A stretch of 64,000 nt of DNA from Salegentibacter maritimus (GTDB lineage Bacteria > Bacteroidota > Bacteroidia > Flavobacteriales > Flavobacteriaceae): contig NZ_JAEHOK010000009.1 of NCBI RefSeq assembly GCF_016236915.1, positions 1-64,000 of the forward strand. The letters run 5' to 3'. The notes under the pieces were generated by a model. The model did no database searches and had not been told where the DNA came from. It was given only the letters and a program-made list of their open reading frames with translations. Shown one piece after another: positions 1 through 7,577 of the stretch (position 1 is the stretch's first letter; each line of letters begins with the position of its first letter). A program made the position numbers and the translations under genes.

Positions 1-60
1 TAAAGTACCCCCATTTGTTAGGACAGCTTTGCTGCTAAATTAAGTTCTATTTTTCATTTA

Positions 61-891
61 TCAAGCAGCCTTTCTTTTTTGGTTTAAATATCGGTTATAA
101 GGTATTTCATTTTCTATTCCCTGGTGCCTTCTTTGGTGGTTGTAAAATTTAAAATAGGTATTGAGTTGTTGGTACAGATCTACTCCAGATTCTGGAGGAT
201 TTAAATAAATACTTTCGTACTTCACACTTCTCCAAAGCCTTTCTATAAATACATTATCGATAGCTCTTCCTTTTCCATCCATACTGAGTTTAATATTTTT
301 AGATAGTACCCTGTGGGTAAAGATCTCTGAAGTAAACTGGCTTCCCTGATCGGTATTAATGATCTCAGGAGTCCCATGGATTTCAATAGCTTCTTCTAAA
401 GTTTCTTTACACCACTGGGCATCCATTGAATTGGACACAGACCAGTTAAGAACATAGCGACTATGCAGGTCTATGATGGCTACCAGATACATAAAACCTT
501 TTCGCATAGGAATGTAAGTAATATCGATCGCCCAGACCTGATTGGGACGGTCTACTGTAAGATTCCGCAATAAATAAGGATACACCTTATGTTCTTTGTT
601 TCGCCTGGAGGTATGTTTCCCGGGCATAATAGCTCTGAGTCCCATAATCCGGGAATAGAGACGTTCAATACGCTTTTTATTGACTTTATACCCTTTATCC
701 AGGGTAAGCCAGGTATGCATTCTCCTGGCACCTTTAAAAGGATGATGGGTATAATGTTCATCCATCAGGCGCATCAGTTCTAAATTAAGTTTACTTTCTC
801 CACGAGGTCTATAATAGATTCCACTGCGGTGGATGTGCAATAGCTTGCATTGCTGCTGGAGGCTGAGCTTGGAATGACCCTTGCATATCAT
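61..891 (-). CDS. IS3-family transposase OrfB (DDE catalytic subunit)
   Basis: This is the integrase-core half of an IS3-family transposase. The N-terminal part carries the HTH_21-like segment (MDEHYTHHPFKGARRMHTWL). The rve domain shows the DDE triad in AIDITYIPM, INTDQGSQFTS and FIERLWRSVKYE. The length of 276 residues is normal for OrfB. The listed ATG is probably not the main start: reading continues open upstream in this frame to the A-AAA-AAC slippery heptamer in orfA, so the active transposase is expected to be an OrfAB fusion made by -1 frameshifting. All catalytic motifs are intact, so the element may be active. Confidence 0.93.
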   Translation of the reverse strand: MICKGHSKLSLQQQCKLLHIHRSGIYYRPRGESKLNLELMRLMDEHYTHHPFKGARRMHTWLTLDKGYKVNKKRIERLYSRIMGLRAIMPGKHTSRRNKEHKVYPYLLRNLTVDRPNQVWAIDITYIPMRKGFMYLVAIIDLHSRYVLNWSVSNSMDAQWCKETLEEAIEIHGTPEIINTDQGSQFTSEIFTHRVLSKNIKLSMDGKGRAIDNVFIERLWRSVKYESIYLNPPESGVDLYQQLNTYFKFYNHQRRHQGIENEIPYNRYLNQKRKAA

Positions 892-914
892 TGTTCGACG
901 CTCTTCTAAAGGTT

Positions 915-1190
915 TTATCGCAAGGCGTTTTTTAAAAAATCATTCTCCACTTTAAGCTCCCCAATCACCTTAAGAAGTTGGTCTTTCTTTTCCTCTTCTT
1001 CTGATTTTTTTGATTTTTCCCCTTTTGAAAAAACAGTATCGGCCTCATTTAGGAAATTGCGTTTCCAGGTATTGATCTGTTGTGGAGTAATCTCAAATTT
1101 TTGTGCTAGTTCCTTGACCGTTTGACGCTCTTTCAAGGCTTCAAGAACTACTTTCGTTTTAAACTTTGAGGTAAATTTTCTTCGTGTCAT
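915..1190 (-). CDS. IS3-family transposase OrfA (helix-turn-helix subunit)
   Basis: A 91-residue basic protein starting MTRRKFTSKFKTKVVLEAL, the classic HTH_Tnp_1 start of IS3 OrfA, with the helix-turn-helix around residues 10-50 (VKELAQKFEITPQQINTWKR) and a C-terminal coiled-coil/leucine-zipper-like stretch (KDQLLKVIGELKVENDFLKN). It binds the IS ends and supplies the N-terminal half of the OrfAB fusion. The reading frame ends shortly after the slippery heptamer at 927-933. Confidence 0.92.
   Translation of the reverse strand: MTRRKFTSKFKTKVVLEALKERQTVKELAQKFEITPQQINTWKRNFLNEADTVFSKGEKSKKSEEEEKKDQLLKVIGELKVENDFLKNALR
927..933 (-). promoter_or_regulatory. Programmed -1 ribosomal frameshift site of the IS
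   Basis: On the minus strand orfA reads TTA AAA AAC GCC TTG CGA TAA. The heptamer A AAA AAC is the canonical X XXY YYZ slippery sequence. Slipping back one base gives AAA AAA CGC CTT GCG ATA AAA CCT and stays open into the orfB frame, reaching the ATG at 891 in phase. I checked the codons by hand. No downstream pseudoknot was evaluated. Confidence 0.8.
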
Positions 1191-1251
1191 AATACAGTAA
1201 AATTAAGGTTATTTTTGAACTTAACTTACTGTCCTAATTTTTGGGGGATGA

Positions 1252-1641
1252 TCAAAGGACTAATCTTGATTTTTCGTTCCTAAATTTTACATTATAGATA
1301 TAACCATTAGATGAAATGTCCTTTTTAGATTTGAACTTTGTATTCTTTAAAATTCCATAAACTACAAATGACTCAAAATTAAAAGAGTGGTCGTGAATTT
1401 GTAATTCATTATCTTGATTTTCATTTGTATCTATCCAGAAATGTAGCCTAAATTCTTCTGTATTTGAAATTTTGCCAAGTTTAAAGTACTTAAAGCCCAA
1501 AGGATGCTTTTGAAATACAATTTTCCTTATGTTATTGATTATGTAAGAGAGTAGCGAAGAATATATTTTTTCACTATCTCTCGTGATAAATCCACGGTTT
1601 ATATTTAATACATCTTTGTCCATATATTTATAAGACACCAA
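1252..1641 (-). CDS. Cupin-like hypothetical protein, probably truncated by the IS
   Basis: A 129-residue protein with no confident family. The segment around residues 80-125 (LQIHDHSFNFESFVVYGIL, then GYIYNVKF) resembles cupin-like proteins that carry an H-x-H-x3-DF-x-S motif followed by a G-x-Y strand, so a metal-binding cupin fold is possible. The first ATG overlaps the upstream exonuclease gene by 14 bases; the second Met (residue 7, first base 1623) would leave a 4-base gap and is equally likely. The stop codon TGA is formed by the terminal bases of the IS, so the native C-terminus has probably been lost. It is the last gene of the three-gene cluster with the exonuclease and PrimPol. Confidence 0.55.
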   Translation of the reverse strand: MVSYKYMDKDVLNINRGFITRDSEKIYSSLLSYIINNIRKIVFQKHPLGFKYFKLGKISNTEEFRLHFWIDTNENQDNELQIHDHSFNFESFVVYGILKNTKFKSKKDISSNGYIYNVKFRNEKSRLVL

Positions 1642-2260
1642 TATTTTGTAGTTTTTTAAAACATTTTAATGTATGCAAAACATCCACTTCTGCATTGTGC
1701 GAATTTTTAACTTTATAACTAAAAAGTTTAAAATACAATTCTGATAGTTTCGGATATTTGTAGCCATAATTATTAGGAATTGCACAGAAATTAATTGTTG
1801 ATTTCATAGTGCATATTTTGTTTTTACCATTAAAAGGATTTGTTCCATAATAATTGGTGTAATAATGTCCTAAAATTTCTAAATCAAACTCTATGTTGTG
1901 AGCTACTACATAATTACACATTTTAATATCCTCTACTAATTTTTTTAAAGCTTGGCTAATAGGGAATTTAACTTTTCTTGCAGTTTTAAAATCAATGTTT
2001 ACAAACTCCGAGGAATCATTATTAGTAAGAAAAGGTGTATCAATTATAAAAGAGTTCTTTTTTAATATGATACCTTTTTTATTTGTTAAAACCCAAGCAA
2101 CTTGAAGTATTTCAGGATATTTAGTTCCTGAATTAGTTTTTTCAGGTAATCCAGATGTTTCTATATCTACAAATAAGTATACATCATCAAGTAAATGTTT
2201 TGTAATATCTTCCTCGTTGAAGTCAGTAACAAATTCTGTTTTTGATGAAATTAGAGTCAT
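1628..2260 (-). CDS. DEDDh-family 3'-5' exonuclease
   Basis: A 210-residue protein of the DnaQ/RNase T/TREX-like exonuclease superfamily. All three Exo motifs are visible: ExoI FVDIETSG (D32, E34), ExoII VVAHNIEFDLEIL (D126) and ExoIII SHNAEVDVLHTL (H188, D193), giving the H-x4-D spacing of the DEDDh class. It should be a two-metal 3'-5' exonuclease on DNA or RNA. There is no polymerase or BRCT domain, so this is a stand-alone nuclease like those found in mobile and defence loci, unlike housekeeping DnaQ. It lies 12 bases downstream of the PrimPol gene and is probably co-transcribed with it. The family is certain; the substrate is unknown. Confidence 0.85.
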   Translation of the reverse strand: MTLISSKTEFVTDFNEEDITKHLLDDVYLFVDIETSGLPEKTNSGTKYPEILQVAWVLTNKKGIILKKNSFIIDTPFLTNNDSSEFVNIDFKTARKVKFPISQALKKLVEDIKMCNYVVAHNIEFDLEILGHYYTNYYGTNPFNGKNKICTMKSTINFCAIPNNYGYKYPKLSELYFKLFSYKVKNSHNAEVDVLHTLKCFKKLQNIGVL

Positions 2261-2272
2261 TATTTCTCCATA

Positions 2273-3238
2273 TCAAGTGCCAACTTCTATTTCTTTAAAG
2301 TCTAAAAATGTTTCGATAAAATTGTAAACAGTATTTGTATCTATCTTGAGAGGTGGTTTTGTTGGAAAACTTCCATTTATGAATGAGTATTTATTTCCAG
2401 AGCCGTGAACACTTGGTGGTAAAACAGTATGGGTTTCCCATAGGAATTCAATTTTGTCGAGATATTTTTCAAATTCTGGTTTGGGTGGAAATGCTGATAC
2501 AACATCATCATCCTCGCACTCGTCAATTTTGTATCCACTATAATAAATATGATAACCGTTTTTACTTCCAGATTCTACAACCCATTCATAATTTTGGGGC
2601 AACCTTAATTCCATCAATAATTTTCGCAAAAAAGAAGGGTCGCTACAGCCGTCAATATCTATAACCACAAGGTTATTCCAGTTGGTAAAAGTTCCGATAC
2701 CTACACAATTAGTCCAATCATAATCTTCATAGTTGAATTTATTTTGCTTTGATGTAAATAAGTTAATCCAAGGATGGCTTGGGGTTTTAAAATAACTTCT
2801 TGAGTTGGTATTATATTGATTGTCCTGATTTGTAATACAAGAAATATTAAATCCAAATTTTTTGTATCGATTTGCAATTTGTTTTATTTCAATTTCATTA
2901 TTACTTATGTATTGTTCACACCAACCAATCCATTTTTTCACATCTTTGTTACCTAAGGAATAACTACTGTTAAAGTGCTTTAATGCTAATTTATAATCTT
3001 CAAGATGAAAATAGGAATACCCAGTTACATAGTTCCAATACGCATTATTCTCTCCTTCTTCACTAACAGAGAAAAGAATTTTTATAGCCTCGTCAAAGTC
3101 CGAGATATTGTTGTATGCTCTGGCTAACTGACACCTTAAATCAAAAGTGATGTCTATCCTTGGTAGACGTTCAATTTTTTCAATTATTGATTGCCACTCT
3201 TTATTATCTGCTAATTCGTATATATTTTCTAATTCCAT
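2273..3238 (-). CDS. TPR protein fused to a primase-polymerase (AEP/PrimPol) domain
   Basis: 321 residues in two parts. Residues 1 to about 115 are helical and TPR-like (ARAYNNISDFDEAIKIL; YSYFHLEDYKLALKHFNSSY). Residues about 130-315 match the archaeo-eukaryotic primase/'bifunctional DNA primase-polymerase' fold: motif I LVVIDIDG (D194, D196), motif II SGSKNGYHIYY (H230) and the late motif LPPSVHGSGNKYSF (H278). In this family the two Asp bind metal and the His contacts nucleotide. No helicase domain is attached, unlike most phage or plasmid PrimPols. It is the first gene of a tight minus-strand cluster with the exonuclease. Function (priming, defence or repair) is not known. Confidence 0.72.
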   Translation of the reverse strand: MELENIYELADNKEWQSIIEKIERLPRIDITFDLRCQLARAYNNISDFDEAIKILFSVSEEGENNAYWNYVTGYSYFHLEDYKLALKHFNSSYSLGNKDVKKWIGWCEQYISNNEIEIKQIANRYKKFGFNISCITNQDNQYNTNSRSYFKTPSHPWINLFTSKQNKFNYEDYDWTNCVGIGTFTNWNNLVVIDIDGCSDPSFLRKLLMELRLPQNYEWVVESGSKNGYHIYYSGYKIDECEDDDVVSAFPPKPEFEKYLDKIEFLWETHTVLPPSVHGSGNKYSFINGSFPTKPPLKIDTNTVYNFIETFLDFKEIEVGT

Positions 3239-3256
3239 TCAGGGTTCATTCGTATT

Positions 3257-3400
3257 GTAGCTAACGGTTTTGGTTAAAGGAAGTAGCGTGTAGGGAAGAG
3301 CTAGCTTGTCTGTTTAACCAGGATTAATTTAGACTTCTAAAATATAGAATTTTAGCTAGACCTAAGCTATTTTCTTTAACCGATGTTACTTGCTGTAGCG
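3257..3400. repeat. Long imperfect inverted repeat, attC-like
   Basis: The left arm near 3262-3290 (TAACGGTTTTGGTTAAAGG then AAGTAGCGTG) pairs with the right arm at 3366-3395: its reverse complement reads gcaagtaacatcggttaaag then aaaatagc, sharing GGTTAAAG-AA-TAGC at 14 of 16 positions. An inner hairpin CTAAAAT-atag-ATTTTAG lies between them. It sits just upstream of the PrimPol gene start. It could be a folded recombination site, a regulatory structure or a REP-like element. Confidence 0.5.
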
Positions 3401-3791
3401 ACCATTCGAGTAAGCACGGGAGATTTGCCGCTCACTTTTTATAATTTTCTTTTTTGTCAGTCTTTTTCTTGTAGATTTTTAGGGTTTGAGTGAGCATTTA
3501 TCTTTTCTAAATTTCTAGAGCAAGAGTGAGAAATTTATTGTCTCTTTTTTTACTAAAGTTATCTTCTAAAACCTTTATGATTTTGCGATTTTAAGTCCGC
3601 TAGAGTGAGCGTTTGTTTTATTTATTGTCCTCTTTTTTATTAAAATCAATCTTTCAGTTCCACTTTTGTAAGTCCGCGTAACAGTGAGTTTTTCTTATTA
3701 AAGTTCTCTTTTTCTGTCCGGAGCTATTGCAAGTAACGGTAAAGGCTATGCGTAGTTGCGTGAATTGAAAAATTAATTAAATAAATATAAA
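3401..3791. repeat. Noncoding spacer with AGTGAG repeats and a third attC-like copy
   Basis: No gene is seen here. The T-rich spacer carries irregular direct repeats of a gagtgag core (near 3488, 3525, 3603 and 3682) and two copies of TAAGTCCGC (3592 and 3670). At 3734-3762 TAACGGTAAAGGCTATGCG matches the start of 3262-3290, with 20 of 29 identical positions over the whole segment, and the 9-mer gcaagtaac is shared with the inverted copy. The spacer ends directly in front of the small orphan gene. Confidence 0.5.
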
Positions 3792-4019
3792 ATGGACTCA
3801 AATAGAATTAAAGAATTACAAGAAGAAACTGGTTATCCTCAAAGCATAAGTGTTTATAAAGCATTAATGCAAGTTTGGAACGAATGCCAACAAGAACATA
3901 ATGAGCAATTACGTATAGCCAATGTTGTGAAATCGTTTACTGCGGAAGATGTGGTAAACGAACTAAAAGAGAATGAAACGTTGGATGATGCTATAAGTTA
4001 CTTTGATAGCTTAAAGTAG
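3792..4019 (+). CDS. Small hypothetical protein, cassette-like
   Basis: A 75-residue acidic, helix-rich protein (MDSNRIKELQEETGYPQSIS at the start; VVNELKENETLDDAISYFDSL at the end). I do not recognise a family. It starts with ATG after an A-rich leader (attaattaaataaatataaa), typical of Bacteroidota translation starts. It stands alone on the plus strand, divergent from the PrimPol cluster and separated from it by the repeat-rich spacer, which suggests an independently acquired cassette. It could be an antitoxin-like or regulatory protein, but nothing in the sequence proves this. Confidence 0.6.
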   Translation: MDSNRIKELQEETGYPQSISVYKALMQVWNECQQEHNEQLRIANVVKSFTAEDVVNELKENETLDDAISYFDSLK

Positions 4020-4176
4020 CAGTATATGTTTTACAACTCAGTTTATACCGCTTAATATAGCCTTTTAAGGGTAAATTTATCGGGATAAACCAATGTTTTG
4101 CTAAATATAAACCAATAATACAAATTAAGAATATGGAAAACCGTAAAGGCGGCTATAGTAGACCGGGAAGTATAGC

Positions 4177-5631
4177 TTATTCTTCAATAAACTGTTTATA
4201 ATGCTTATAGCGTAAAAATATATCTTTTACATAGTTGTAGGGTTCGGTGCCTCTTACAAAACCATGTCTTACTACCTCGTCCTGGTAGTATTTTTTGTCT
4301 TTTAATTTCAAGATATATTCTTCTACATTTTTATCCCAAATATTGGGGTTTTTACCGTTTTTTTCTGCTAGTCGCATCGCATCAAAAACATGGCCGGCTC
4401 CGCAATTAAAAGCAGCCAGGGTGAATTTTATCTTTTGAATAGAATCTTCTACGCTTTCAAAATTGCCACGCATCCTTTCTAAATACTTCACGCCGCCTTT
4501 AATATTTTGTTCGGGGTTATAATTATTGCTAACTCCAACTTCTTTGGCGGTGGCAGGCATTAATTGTATAAGTCCCGTGGCACCTGCCCATGATTTTGCT
4601 TTTGGGTTAAACCTGGATTCCTGGTATACCTGTGAGGAAAGAAAACGCCAGTCCCAGCCTAATCTTGCTGCGTTTTCTTTAATAATAGCATCGTATTTAC
4701 TAATCTTATTTCCGTTTTTGCTGTAAAAATCACTCTTTATCCTGGTTCTATTAGACCTGGTATTTTTAAAGTATTTATTATAAATTACATAATAATCGTC
4801 TAATTTTTTCTCTTTGTTAATCCATGTATTTATGGCCTTTAGCAGGTTGGGGGAATTTTGCCGTACCGCCCAGGCTATACGCTGGGAAAACGAAACCCGG
4901 GTCTTGATATTAAGTACCGGGTAATAGGTTTTGTTGATAGACGCAATATTGTAATCGGCCACGGTTCTATCAATTTCACCGTCTACCACCATTTTAATAA
5001 TCTCATCTGTAGTGATATTACCCTCAATATATTCTATGGGAATATCGCCTCCAATTTCATTTTGTAGGTTTTGCAGCCTTTCGGAATAAGAAGAATTCTC
5101 CCTCACCCATACGGGATTATCTATTAGCTCTAGCGTGTTTGAAATAAGTTGCTTATCTATTTTATAACCGGGCATAGATCGCCAATTATCGGGCATTCGT
5201 TGCACTAAAGCCTGGTGCGTTACATAATGATTTTCTGTAAAGCTCACCAGGTTTTTCCTGGGTTCGGTAATGGTAAGGCCATAGGCAATTAAATCTCCTT
5301 CGCCATTGTTTAGCATATCAAATAAATCGTCTATATCTTCGGCAACAGTTATTTTTAGCTCCAGGTCTAAATTTTCAGCCAGGCGCGATAACAATTCATA
5401 TTCGAACCCCATTGGCATTCCTTTATATAAAAAATAGCTCGTGGAATTGTAAATGGTGATTGCATGTAAAACCCCGTCTTCTTTAATGGCTTTAAGATCT
5501 TTTGAGACTTTATAGGGTTTGGTATCCGGCTTAAGTGCGCTTAGGCCATCATTGGCATCTTTGGCTACTTGAGAACAACCAGATAAAAACACTAATACAA
5601 TAAAGGAAAAAACGCTTCTTTTTATATTCAT
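4177..5631 (-). CDS. mltF: MltF-like membrane-bound lytic murein transglycosylase
   Basis: A 484-residue lipoprotein (lipobox FLSGC, Cys at about residue 19) with two domains. Residues about 50-290 resemble a solute-binding SBP_bac_3 domain, and residues about 310-475 form an SLT lytic transglycosylase domain. The catalytic Glu is E338 in QVYQESRFNPKAKSWAGA, followed by GLIQLMPATAKEVGV and the AAFNCGAGHV motif. It cleaves the MurNAc-GlcNAc bond with 1,6-anhydro product formation; the SBP-like part regulates activity in E. coli MltF. Length and order match the family. It is a single gene on its strand. Confidence 0.9.
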   Translation of the reverse strand: MNIKRSVFSFIVLVFLSGCSQVAKDANDGLSALKPDTKPYKVSKDLKAIKEDGVLHAITIYNSTSYFLYKGMPMGFEYELLSRLAENLDLELKITVAEDIDDLFDMLNNGEGDLIAYGLTITEPRKNLVSFTENHYVTHQALVQRMPDNWRSMPGYKIDKQLISNTLELIDNPVWVRENSSYSERLQNLQNEIGGDIPIEYIEGNITTDEIIKMVVDGEIDRTVADYNIASINKTYYPVLNIKTRVSFSQRIAWAVRQNSPNLLKAINTWINKEKKLDDYYVIYNKYFKNTRSNRTRIKSDFYSKNGNKISKYDAIIKENAARLGWDWRFLSSQVYQESRFNPKAKSWAGATGLIQLMPATAKEVGVSNNYNPEQNIKGGVKYLERMRGNFESVEDSIQKIKFTLAAFNCGAGHVFDAMRLAEKNGKNPNIWDKNVEEYILKLKDKKYYQDEVVRHGFVRGTEPYNYVKDIFLRYKHYKQFIEE

Positions 5632-5861
5632 GTTCTTTAAAATACAAAGAAATGAATGATTTGTAGGGGTATTTGTTAAAAATATACTTAAATAGTATTA
5701 ATTAAGCGCTAATCCTTGTCTTAATGGAAAATATCGGCAAGTGCAAATAGGGGGTAACCAGGCTTTAGGTGAAACATATCGGTTATGATTTCTTTAAAAA
5801 CGGCTTTTGTGTTCGCGTAAAATTTAATTTAACAAGAAAAATCTATTCCACTAGTATACTA

Positions 5862-6497
5862 TTATTCCTGCCAGTTATCAAGTTGTAGTTGAAATTCCTG
5901 CAAGTATCTGGATAAATGCAGGCCGTCTACCAGGCCATGATGGGCTTCAATTGAAACGGGTAAATATTTCTTTCCCTCTCTTATGCTAAACTTTCCGAAG
6001 GTGATTTTCGGAACAGATTCTTTGTTATTAAAATTGGTTGGATGCAATAAGCCGGAAAACGAAGTCCAGGGTAGGGTGGAATGCCGAATTAAATCTTTGT
6101 TTAGATCGTCGTTATTTAGCCGTAATCCGGTTGAATTATGTACCGCTTTAATTTCTTCCTGTAATTGGGTATTAAAGGTTTGAAAGTTATTCGAAAAATT
6201 CACAAAAACAAACCCGAAGGTGCCATCTTCCCTTCCTATGGTGGCGCCGGCGTGAATAATAGGGAAGGCAACAACTTTATCATCGACAATTCTATATTTT
6301 AATTCTTCTACGGCATTTACCGCAATCATAGACTTATGAAGATATGTTGCAAAAAAGGAATGCCCTTTCTCTTTAGCTTTCTTATGGGCGAGACTACAGT
6401 CTACCTCTGTGGTTATCCCAAAGAAAGGAGAATCCATTTTAGAAAAAAAGTGATAATGTTCTTTTCTATTCCAGCTTTCAATATCTATAATTTTCAT
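5862..6497 (-). CDS. Chloramphenicol acetyltransferase-like (CAT fold) protein
   Basis: 211 residues of the type-A CAT family. The active-site motif is EAHHGLVDGLHLSRYL (H187 in the HH-x3-DG signature) and the N-terminus IESWNRKEHYHFF is typical. The family transfers acetyl from acetyl-CoA to an alcohol, classically chloramphenicol O3; many chromosomal flavobacterial members have unknown substrates. It follows the DsbA-fold gene by 3 bases, so both form one operon under the divergent HxlR-type regulator. Actual resistance cannot be inferred from sequence. Confidence 0.85.
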   Translation of the reverse strand: MKIIDIESWNRKEHYHFFSKMDSPFFGITTEVDCSLAHKKAKEKGHSFFATYLHKSMIAVNAVEELKYRIVDDKVVAFPIIHAGATIGREDGTFGFVFVNFSNNFQTFNTQLQEEIKAVHNSTGLRLNNDDLNKDLIRHSTLPWTSFSGLLHPTNFNNKESVPKITFGKFSIREGKKYLPVSIEAHHGLVDGLHLSRYLQEFQLQLDNWQE

Positions 6498-6500
6498 TCC

Positions 6501-7427
6501 TTAGTTTTTTCTTGCCCAAATAGCCCCATTTTTAGTACTGAATTTTTCCAAAAGCTCTTCTTCAACAAGCTTATTTAAAAAATCTTCACTTTCATTTCTG
6601 GGAGTGCCCGATAATTCTGAAAACTCACGGGCTGTTAGGGAATTAAATTGAGTGAAAAGTGACCTCCAATTCTTATCGTAGTCATTTTTAGTAATCTCTG
6701 GTTCAATTTTAAGAAGTGCTTTTTCAAATATTTCATAGGGCCTTGCACCATAAACAATTTCTTTTTGGCCTAAACTATCTATAAAAAATATGCTAGGAAA
6801 ACCTCTAACGCCATATTCCCTGGCCAAATGTAGGTCTTTTTCAAAAAGGAGTTTAGCCTTCCCTTCATAATCGGTTTTTAATAAACTCACATCAAGTCCT
6901 ACATTTTTAGCGGCAGTCGCCAAATGTTCCCATTGGGTAATATTTTTTTTATCTAGAAAAACCATTTCCCTTAAGGCTCTTAAAAATAAAATAGCTTTTT
7001 TATTATCCTGTAATTGGGCGGCCTTAAAAGCAATGGAAGGGGGATAAGAAGAGTGAAGTGGGTTCTCAAGCCATAGATCACCATCTATAGGCATATCATA
7101 ATAGATACTTACTTCATCCCAATGTTCGGCAACATCTGAAGGTTTACTAATACCACCACTATTGTAATTCCAATCGGGTAATAAACCTCCCATTTTATAG
7201 GCTACATCAACGTAATCTCCATATTCTAATTTAAGCTTTCTAAGCTGTGGTTCTATACCCCAACAAGAGGAACAAATTGGATCTGTAAAATAGATAATTT
7301 GTACTTTATTGGGAGTATCTGTAGAAACTTTTTGCTCATCTTTATTTTTATCGATACCCGGTATTTCACATATTCCGGTTGTAGGGTCGCATAATAGTGG
7401 GTTTATAGCCGATTTAGAATCTTTCAT
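6501..7427 (-). CDS. Cytoplasmic DsbA-family (FrnE/SpxH-like) thioredoxin-fold protein
   Basis: A 308-residue protein with a thioredoxin/DsbA fold. The redox motif is DPICSSCW (C52, C55) and the cis-Pro loop is YGVRGFPSIFF. There is no signal peptide; the N-terminus has an extra Cys pair (LLCDPTTGICEIPG). The DP-x-C-x-x-CW form is that of FrnE and SpxH/YjbH-type proteins, which act in cytoplasmic disulfide stress or as ClpXP adaptors. The C-terminal 60 residues look like a small winged-helix segment (LTAREFSELSGTPRNESEDF). It is first in an operon with the CAT-like gene and divergent from the HxlR regulator, so a role in an inducible thiol or electrophile response is plausible. Confidence 0.8.
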   Translation of the reverse strand: MKDSKSAINPLLCDPTTGICEIPGIDKNKDEQKVSTDTPNKVQIIYFTDPICSSCWGIEPQLRKLKLEYGDYVDVAYKMGGLLPDWNYNSGGISKPSDVAEHWDEVSIYYDMPIDGDLWLENPLHSSYPPSIAFKAAQLQDNKKAILFLRALREMVFLDKKNITQWEHLATAAKNVGLDVSLLKTDYEGKAKLLFEKDLHLAREYGVRGFPSIFFIDSLGQKEIVYGARPYEIFEKALLKIEPEITKNDYDKNWRSLFTQFNSLTAREFSELSGTPRNESEDFLNKLVEEELLEKFSTKNGAIWARKN

Positions 7428-7520
7428 TTTTTTTAATTAATAGGGTTTAAGCAGGGCTGATATAAATTTTTAGAAATCTGGTTCAAATCTATGAGAAACA
7501 TTTTGTATTCTTGATATTCA

Positions 7521-7556
7521 TTTCCTTTTGGAAAGTAGTTTCCTTTTAGAAACTAT
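7521..7556. promoter_or_regulatory. Candidate operator: two tandem 18-bp dyads
   Basis: TTTCCTTTTGGAAAGTAG (7521-7538) is followed at once by TTTCCTTTTAGAAACTAT (7539-7556); 15 of 18 bases agree. Each unit has internal dyad symmetry (TTTCC-TTTT-GGAAA). The pair ends about 20 bases before the HxlR-type gene and lies in the shared divergent region, so it is a natural autoregulatory operator candidate. Confidence 0.5.
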
Positions 7557-7577
7557 CAATGTTAAATTAATTATAAG

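Larger units (their letters stand above)
1..1254 (-). mobile_element. IS3-family insertion sequence
   Basis: Two overlapping-frame transposase genes are enclosed by imperfect terminal inverted repeats. The left repeat at 8-26 (cccccatttgttaggacag) matches the reverse complement of 1229-1247 (cccccaaaaattaggacag) at 15 of 19 positions. Seven further bases outside each repeat probably complete the ends, so the right tip is the TGATCAT complement near 1248-1254. The left tip coincides with the window start, so the exact left boundary and any target duplication cannot be seen. Layout (orfA, slippery site, orfB) is typical of IS3 family elements of about 1.25 kb. Confidence 0.9.

Noticed and set aside
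3401-3791. CRISPR-like array
   Set aside because: The AGTGAG and AAGTCCGC repeats are too short and unevenly spaced, and no cas genes are present.
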